Part shown: piece by piece, positions 7,416-12,236 of the stretch
How the letters are laid out: each line of letters begins with the position of its first letter
Numbering within the stretch: position 1 is the first letter of the stretch
Assembly: GCA_031281515.1 (NCBI GenBank)
Contig: JAITFF010000058.1
Span: 1 to 12,236 of the forward strand
Source: Holosporales bacterium
GTDB lineage: Bacteria > Pseudomonadota > Alphaproteobacteria > RUG11792
Direction: 5' to 3'
Length of the DNA stretch: 12,236 nt
Position numbers and translations under genes: made by a program
Notes under the pieces: generated by a model
The model's input: the letters and a program-made list of their open reading frames with translations, nothing else
Database searches by the model: none
What the model was told of the DNA's origin: nothing

Positions 7416-7450
7416 AAGGTCCGCGATCTAGCAAAAAGGATCGCGAACCT
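7411..7450 (-). terminator. Intrinsic terminator after pal
   Basis: AGGT-C-CGCGATC (7417-7428) pairs with GATCGCG-A-ACCT (7439-7450): seven GC-rich pairs, one mismatch, then four more pairs, around a 10-base loop. Read on the minus strand the stem is followed by TTTTG and TTTG, a short T-tract. It sits between pal and the FtsB-like gene. It would end most pal transcripts, or allow partial read-through into ftsB-lolC, since no clear promoter for ftsB was found. Confidence 0.65.
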
Positions 7451-7490
7451 ACAAACAAAAAAAAGAATAATAAAACTATATCAGATACGG

Positions 7491-7961
7491 TTAAGGCTCA
7501 ACCGTTGTAACAGTGCGACGGTTCTTCGCGTGAGCCATCTCATCCGTACCCGTATCAACAAGTCTTTCCTTCCCGTAGGATACCGTCGAAACCCTCGTCC
7601 CTTCGATCCCACCAGCTTGGAGCGCCTTGGAGACGGAATTGGCACGCGCCTCACCGAGGGCCATGTTATACTCAGCCGTACCGCGATTATCTGTATGCCC
7701 GGCAACACTAACCTTCGTTCCGCTGTATGTCTTTAACCAGGAAGCCTGCGCGTCGACACGCTTCTTCGCCGACTCCGTAAGGTTAGATTTGTCAAAATCG
7801 AAATAAACCACATTCGGAACGTTGTTAGCGAAATCGTCGGCAGATCCAGGAGTAGCGTTGCTGCCACTGCCATCTCCATCCACCGTACATGTTCTGTTAC
7901 AAGCAGCCAGTAACGCAGCACAAACTGACACAGCCGCTATCAAACCTCTTTTACTATCCAT
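7491..7961 (-). CDS. pal: Peptidoglycan-associated lipoprotein Pal
   Basis: Pal is an outer-membrane lipoprotein that binds peptidoglycan and, with Tol proteins, keeps the envelope layers together during division. The start is ATG at 7961, giving 156 residues: a lipoprotein signal with lipobox LAAC (Cys21), a Gly/Ser-rich linker (about 28-45), and a complete OmpA-like domain. Visible motifs are VVYFDFDKSNL (51-61), GHTDNRGTAEYNMALGEARA (88-107) and AKNRRTV (145-151), which include the Asp and Arg that bind diaminopimelate in the family. The frame is open upstream to 8048, but that would bury the signal peptide behind 29 residues and place the start upstream of the likely promoter, so the longer form is rejected. 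The usual tolQRAB genes are not adjacent; pal appears to be a single-gene transcript with its own promoter and terminator. Confidence 0.95.
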   Translation of the reverse strand: MDSKRGLIAAVSVCAALLAACNRTCTVDGDGSGSNATPGSADDFANNVPNVVYFDFDKSNLTESAKKRVDAQASWLKTYSGTKVSVAGHTDNRGTAEYNMALGEARANSVSKALQAGGIEGTRVSTVSYGKERLVDTGTDEMAHAKNRRTVTTVEP

Positions 7962-8007
7962 AACCCTGTCCGTCCTTTGAAAAGTTGAAACAATTTCTAT
8001 ATGGTTC

Positions 8008-8036
8008 AGTCTACCAGATTTCGCACCTCCATTCAA
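8008..8036 (-). promoter_or_regulatory. Promoter for pal
   Basis: On the minus strand TTGAAT (8036-8031) and TAGACT (8013-8008) are exactly 17 bases apart, and a TG precedes the -10 in the extended -10 position. Transcription would start near 8001, giving a leader of about 40 bases before the pal ATG at 7961. This supports the internal pal start. It lies in the 169-base gap downstream of the transferase gene. Confidence 0.55.
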
Positions 8037-8130
8037 AGTGCTGATCACAACATTTTTGCTTCATCCTCGCAAATCGTTTGTAATTTGCAGCTTTTTTGCA
8101 ACATAGCCCCCTTCCAAAACAACGAATTAG

Positions 8131-9627
8131 CTACCCTCCAAAAAATATACTTTTCCTTGCATCAAATTCGTCAAACATTAATCGTGCCATTTCGACAACT
8201 GAATATATTAAATTATTAGTTTTGTAAATTTTATGCATATCCCATCCATCAATAAAACTCTTGTTGACAGATTTATACTTATCTGAACACCAAATCATGA
8301 AGGGAATATCAAACATTGCTGGGGTCGATAGAGATTCGACGTGTGAATGTGGGCTATCCTGCCCTTCGGTTACATCCTCGCCATGATCTGAAAAATATAG
8401 TACGAACGAATTGTCATTCAGAATCCTTACTAGGTCGATTATGTTTCTTAAAACATGGTCCGTATATAATATCGAATTGTTATATTGTGCGACGCCAATG
8501 GATTTATCGTTCTCTTCACGTCCCTTAAATACATCGAAGTCCGGTGGATATCTTTTCGAATATGGTAAATGAGATCCCATTAAATGCAAAAATATTATTT
8601 TCTTTTTAGCTTTATCTTGAAGTGATCCTCGTAAATATTCTAAAAGTTTTTCATCATAATTCGATGATAACTTAGTCCTATAATGAGATTTATTAATAAA
8701 TTTCTTAACATCAGAAAGATCACCAATCATCGCCGTCAAGGAATCACAATTCCCGGAGGTATATTGATTGGAAAACCAAAACGTCTTAAACCCAGCCTGT
8801 TTAAAAAATGTAATGATATCTCCATTCGCAAAATCTTCATCAAAACACAGAATCCCTTTCAGGGCCTTCTGCGTATGGCAGTATGCTGATCTAACCTCTC
8901 GAAATATTTTTAACTCACTTTTCATCGCATCAAAATTTGGAGTTGTATTGATGTTATAGCCATAAATACTCATATGTTCTTTATTGACTGATTCTCCAAT
9001 AACGATTACATACGTTTGAGGCTCACTTGATTTTATTAATGATCTAATATTTTTAAACTTAAATCCCGCTCTTTTACCCAGAAGATCTGCATTTCTCACG
9101 AGGTCTTGCCGATATTCGAAATATGCAAATAAAAGTTTCTCGAATGGATATTTATATCGGTGATCACCGAAACAAAATATTGGATAAGTAACTATGAAAG
9201 CCGCTATTAAATACTTCTTTTGAATTCTGATCTGAATCTGCCGCCTACAAGGCAACCAATTACTAAATAAAAATAATACTATGCCAATTCCCCAAAACAG
9301 TAAGGTCACAATCAAAAGCTTTAACGATCGGAAATGAATTAAGAACTCTTCAGCCTCTCGCAAATTCGTCTCAAAAATACTAATGAATGAACTTGTACTT
9401 ATCTCAGAATTAAAGAAAATAATATGAATAATATTTATGTATGTAGACAAATATATAACGAATAAATAAACGAATTTAACGATTCTAGTTTTCTCATTTA
9501 AAATCAGGAGTGGTATCGTGAGCGATGCTATCATCGCGAGTGGAGCCCAGATACTCCAAATCTCCGACAATCCGTGCAGTATTTTCGCGACAAATTCAGT
9601 GGCAAACGGGAAGATGACGTACCACAT
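8131..9627 (-). CDS. Phosphoethanolamine-transferase-like membrane enzyme (sulfatase fold)
   Basis: Enzymes of this family (EptA/EptC/CptA-like) move phosphoethanolamine from phosphatidylethanolamine to lipid A, LPS core or other surface glycans in the periplasm. The 498-residue product has an N-terminal membrane domain of about five segments (within residues 1-155) and a periplasmic alkaline-phosphatase-fold domain. Catalytic features are visible: GES with Glu212, a candidate nucleophile Thr252 in CHTQKAL, HLMGSH (348-353), SDHGE with Asp414 and His415, and a distal HSH (427-429). These correspond to the zinc ligands and substrate-contact residues of characterised members. It is somewhat shorter than the usual 540 or so residues. 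The acceptor cannot be told from sequence. It begins 14 bases after the aminopeptidase stop, so it is likely co-transcribed. It is clearly more AT-rich than its neighbours, which suggests acquisition by transfer. Confidence 0.85.
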   Translation of the reverse strand: MWYVIFPFATEFVAKILHGLSEIWSIWAPLAMIASLTIPLLILNEKTRIVKFVYLFVIYLSTYINIIHIIFFNSEISTSSFISIFETNLREAEEFLIHFRSLKLLIVTLLFWGIGIVLFLFSNWLPCRRQIQIRIQKKYLIAAFIVTYPIFCFGDHRYKYPFEKLLFAYFEYRQDLVRNADLLGKRAGFKFKNIRSLIKSSEPQTYVIVIGESVNKEHMSIYGYNINTTPNFDAMKSELKIFREVRSAYCHTQKALKGILCFDEDFANGDIITFFKQAGFKTFWFSNQYTSGNCDSLTAMIGDLSDVKKFINKSHYRTKLSSNYDEKLLEYLRGSLQDKAKKKIIFLHLMGSHLPYSKRYPPDFDVFKGREENDKSIGVAQYNNSILYTDHVLRNIIDLVRILNDNSFVLYFSDHGEDVTEGQDSPHSHVESLSTPAMFDIPFMIWCSDKYKSVNKSFIDGWDMHKIYKTNNLIYSVVEMARLMFDEFDARKSIFFGG

Positions 9628-9641
9628 TATCCGACATAATC

Positions 9642-11441
9642 TCAGGTAAAATCGCTCGTATTATTTCTCAACCAAACTGACGTCACGGCATCATCCTTGA
9701 AATGTTCGGCAAATCTATCGAGAATGGCCTGGTAGTAAGCAGATAGCCAGGACACCTCAAACTCTGTCAACATTGATCGATCGATTAACTTCCTGCAAAA
9801 TGGAATAAAATTCAGCGTCTCGAACTCAAGGAACCCATCACTCTCCGAATTCTTCGTCAACAACATATTTTCCAGTCGAATTCCAAAGAATTGCTCATAT
9901 ATCCCGGGCTCGACGGTAACGACCATCCCTTGCTTCATCAGGCTCGTTGAGATCTTGGATATCCTCGGAGGTTCGTGAACATTACCGAATGATCCAACCC
10001 CGTGTCCAGTACCGAATTGGTAATCATTTCCGCTCCTCCATACCTCAAATCTAGCGATCGAATCGATGGCTGATGCCCTCACTTTCACCGGAAACTTAGC
10101 GGCAGAAAACATGATGACCGATTTCAGAACGGTTGTATAAATACTCCTAATCCTCCTCCAATCAATCAAATCATCTATTTCACCGATGAATACAGTTCGC
10201 GTCATATCAGTCGTCGAATTATTGAAATGAATTCCAGCGTCAAACAAAAAGAGCCCGATGTCACTAATACGAGAATTTCCGCATATCTTCGGGTTGTAAT
10301 GCACGATCGATGTATTCTCTCCGAACGCAGAAATCGAATTGAAGCTCAAATCCACAAATCCGGGTAATTTTTTCGCGGCATTCTCAAAGAAATCGGAAAC
10401 ATCAGTCTCCGTTATGCCACTTTCATTTTCGGCGAAGGCCAACGTTTCAATGAAGGCAATCGACGTCAGCTCAGCAGCAATTCTTTGATTTTTTATTTCG
10501 GTATTATTTTTTACACAAAAGAAATCGCTGTATTTGCTGCGGCTATCCCGAGTATCGAATCCATGAGATTGAAGATAGGAAATGAAGTAGGCCGGTACGG
10601 TGGAGTAGTCGCATGCCACGATATCACTACTACGCAGCGTCGAAGATACTGCATCCTCGAATTCGCCCAATTTCCTGATCTCTAGGCTAGGAGAAGAATC
10701 GATAACATCGAGATCGCAGAACAGCACCGGCTTACCAGACTTGGAGATTATAGCCACACAATTCGGAATAATAGATTTACTCTCTGTCGCACGTGATAAA
10801 CGAACCCCAAAAAGCCAACCAATCATCGACTGCTCAGTAAAGAGGAGCACTTCATCATCCTTCAAATCAGCTCGGATTCTATTGATTCTTTCGTCTGAAG
10901 ATTCTCCGACATGTATCGGATCATGCAAAAAAACCGTCGTCTCGGATTTTTTTCTATTCCGATTCAAAAAGTTGGGTTCGATTAATTCGACGGATACGCC
11001 AGGTAATCCACGAAATGCATCGATGGTAGAAATATATGATCCGTAAGAAATTGACGTGGATATCATGCCAAGCACTTTCTCGAAAGAGTCCGTGGTCTCG
11101 GTTGTCCAAAGTTCCGCCACAACGGAAATTGTATCGCAATCCGGATACTGCTTTATTTCCCAGATCGCGCTATCCGACTGCTCCCGAGCCTGTTTTACGT
11201 ATCGTCCATCAACGAGCAGAACGGCACGATCTAGGGAGATGATGGCTTTTCCGTTAGATCCCGAAAAACCGGAAATAAATTCTACGTCCGAAGGACCATC
11301 CACAAAATTTCCAAACGAATTCTGCATGGAAATGACGATAACGTCGATCCCTGCATCCGACATCTTCATCCTAATCTCCGCCAAGCTATCGGCTGAGTTA
11401 CTCCCACGACAATCGCATCGACAAATCGTCATCTTAAACAT
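9642..11441 (-). CDS. Xaa-Pro aminopeptidase (aminopeptidase P, M24 family, long form)
   Basis: This cytosolic metallopeptidase removes the N-terminal residue from peptides with proline in second position. The 599 residues match the long three-domain form found in many alphaproteobacteria and eukaryotes: two creatinase-like N-terminal domains (about 15-150 and 175-330), the pita-bread catalytic domain (about 335-550) and a short M24 C-terminal tail (about 555-597). All five metal ligands are present: Asp401 in FDAG, Asp412 in TTDMTRT, His480 in GTGHGVGS, Glu511 in VEPGIY and Glu524 in RLEN. His381 and His489 also sit where family members have catalytic histidines, so the enzyme should be active. 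ATG at 11441 overlaps the kdsA stop by 8 bases; a second ATG three codons in (11432) is an alternative start. The gene lies between kdsA and the transferase in one apparent transcript. Confidence 0.93.
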   Translation of the reverse strand: MFKMTICRCDCRGSNSADSLAEIRMKMSDAGIDVIVISMQNSFGNFVDGPSDVEFISGFSGSNGKAIISLDRAVLLVDGRYVKQAREQSDSAIWEIKQYPDCDTISVVAELWTTETTDSFEKVLGMISTSISYGSYISTIDAFRGLPGVSVELIEPNFLNRNRKKSETTVFLHDPIHVGESSDERINRIRADLKDDEVLLFTEQSMIGWLFGVRLSRATESKSIIPNCVAIISKSGKPVLFCDLDVIDSSPSLEIRKLGEFEDAVSSTLRSSDIVACDYSTVPAYFISYLQSHGFDTRDSRSKYSDFFCVKNNTEIKNQRIAAELTSIAFIETLAFAENESGITETDVSDFFENAAKKLPGFVDLSFNSISAFGENTSIVHYNPKICGNSRISDIGLFLFDAGIHFNNSTTDMTRTVFIGEIDDLIDWRRIRSIYTTVLKSVIMFSAAKFPVKVRASAIDSIARFEVWRSGNDYQFGTGHGVGSFGNVHEPPRISKISTSLMKQGMVVTVEPGIYEQFFGIRLENMLLTKNSESDGFLEFETLNFIPFCRKLIDRSMLTEFEVSWLSAYYQAILDRFAEHFKDDAVTSVWLRNNTSDFT

Positions 11442-12236
11442 ACCTCGGATATTTCTTGGAAATCGTATCTAACTCAACGAGTTCTGTTAGGACCTGCCTC
11501 AGGTCTTTTAGTGGCAACATATTTGGTCCATCACATGGGGCACTGTCCGGATTATCATGAACCTCCATAAAAACTCCGGCTACTCCAACACCGACCGCAG
11601 CCCTGGCCAGGATTGGTGCAAACTCACGGTTCCCCCCGGAAAATTTGCCTTGTGAAGATGGAGTCTGAATAGAGTGGGTAGCATCAAAAATAACTGGACA
11701 ACCAGTTCGCGCCATTATGGGGATTCCCTTGAAATCAGAAACCAGGGCATTATATCCGAAACAGGTACCTCTATCAGTTAATAAAACGCTCTGAGCCCCG
11801 AAATGATTGAGTTTATTCACCACATTTGCCATATCATGCGGCGCCATGAACTGCCCTTTCTTGACGTTTACTGGCTTCCCAGTTCTGGCGGCAGCCTCTA
11901 GTAAATCCGTTTGTCTGCATAAAAAAGCCGGAATCTGCAGAACATCAACTACATCGGCAACTCGTGCACACTGATCTGGAAGATGAACGTCTGTCAATAC
12001 GGGCACTCCATATGTTTTCTTTACGAATTCAAGAATTTCGAGTCCTTCGTCAATGCCAACTCCTCGGCGCCCGGATATGCTCGATCTATTAGCCTTATCG
12101 AAAGATGATTTGAAGATATAACCGATCCCAAGAGAATCACATATATTCTGAACACTCTCACATACTAATGAGCAGCAATCCTTCGATTCGATTGCACATG
12201 GCCCACCAATAAATACAAAAGGCAAATCGTTCGAGA
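11434..12236 (-). CDS. kdsA: KDO-8-phosphate synthase, 5' end beyond the window
   Basis: KdsA condenses phosphoenolpyruvate with arabinose 5-phosphate to give KDO 8-phosphate, the precursor of the inner-core sugar of LPS. The first in-frame start-like codon is TTG at 12225. However, the frame stays open to the edge, and the codons before it read Ser-Asn-Asp, giving SNDLPFVFIGG, which matches the interior NDLPFVLFGG of E. coli KdsA. So TTG encodes an ordinary Leu and about 15-20 N-terminal residues lie outside. Counting from that Leu, the metal-dependent class signature is complete: Cys10 in GPCAIES, His184 in ATHS, Glu221 in MEVH and Asp232 in CDGP. These align at a constant offset of one with Cys11/His185/Glu222/Asp233 of the Aquifex enzyme. 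FKSSFDKANRSS and NVKKGQF are also typical. The 3' end overlaps the aminopeptidase gene by 8 bases. Confidence 0.95.
   Translation of the reverse strand, partial: SNDLPFVFIGGPCAIESKDCCSLVCESVQNICDSLGIGYIFKSSFDKANRSSISGRRGVGIDEGLEILEFVKKTYGVPVLTDVHLPDQCARVADVVDVLQIPAFLCRQTDLLEAAARTGKPVNVKKGQFMAPHDMANVVNKLNHFGAQSVLLTDRGTCFGYNALVSDFKGIPIMARTGCPVIFDATHSIQTPSSQGKFSGGNREFAPILARAAVGVGVAGVFMEVHDNPDSAPCDGPNMLPLKDLRQVLTELVELDTISKKYPRYV

Noticed and set aside
8069..8097. Plus-strand terminator-like hairpin GCAAAT/ATTTGC followed by six T
   Set aside because: No plus-strand gene lies upstream for it to serve, the stem has only six mostly AT pairs, and on the minus strand it lacks a T-tract in the right place.
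10954..11472. Plus- and minus-strand frames overlapping the aminopeptidase and kdsA ends
   Set aside because: All overlap strongly supported coding sequence in other frames and show no domain or ribosome site.
1..12236. CRISPR arrays, tRNA/rRNA genes, insertion sequences, attachment sites
   Set aside because: No direct-repeat arrays, cloverleaf-like segments, transposase motifs or terminal repeats were seen on reading both strands.

Overview
The window looks like a piece of an alphaproteobacterial chromosome. The clues are the alphaproteobacterial style of the septum-initiator (FtsB/DivIC), LolC/E and long aminopeptidase P proteins, the Gram-negative envelope genes (kdsA, pal, lol), and tight packing with many overlapping or nearly abutting genes. 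Sampled 60-base lines run from about 17 to 55 % G+C. A low-GC genome carrying type VI secretion would suit an intracellular lineage such as the Holosporales, but the sequence alone does not prove this, so the taxonomic guess is weak.

Left part (1-4772, minus strand): a type VI secretion (T6SS) operon, tssK-tssL-tssM. It reads leftward from a candidate promoter at 4821-4848. tssK and tssL abut, tssL and tssM overlap by 4 bases (ATGA), and tssM runs off the left edge with 864 codons visible. These genes encode a baseplate-to-membrane connector and two inner-membrane core proteins. No tssJ, tube, sheath, ATPase or effector gene is in the window.

Middle (4773-5817): a 235-base divergent spacer, then two rightward genes. 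rbfA (30S maturation) has a TTG start. The second encodes a 97-residue exported protein of unknown function with its own extended -10 promoter. It converges on lolC/E with only 14 bases between the stop codons.

Right part (5818-12236, minus strand): envelope and housekeeping genes. In order of transcription they are kdsA (5' end beyond the right edge, metal-dependent type), an M24 aminopeptidase P, an AT-rich phosphoethanolamine-transferase-like enzyme, pal with its own promoter and a following terminator hairpin, an FtsB/DivIC-like protein, and a LolC/E permease. Together they cover KDO synthesis for LPS, modification of surface glycolipid, anchoring of the outer membrane to peptidoglycan, division, and release of lipoproteins towards the outer membrane. 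pal lacks its usual tol neighbours and lolC/E has no lolD next to it.

No tRNA, rRNA, CRISPR array, insertion sequence or prophage gene was seen. No stretch longer than 300 bases lacks a gene. The most useful observations are the T6SS module, the orphan secreted protein beside it, the compositionally odd transferase, and several start-site corrections.
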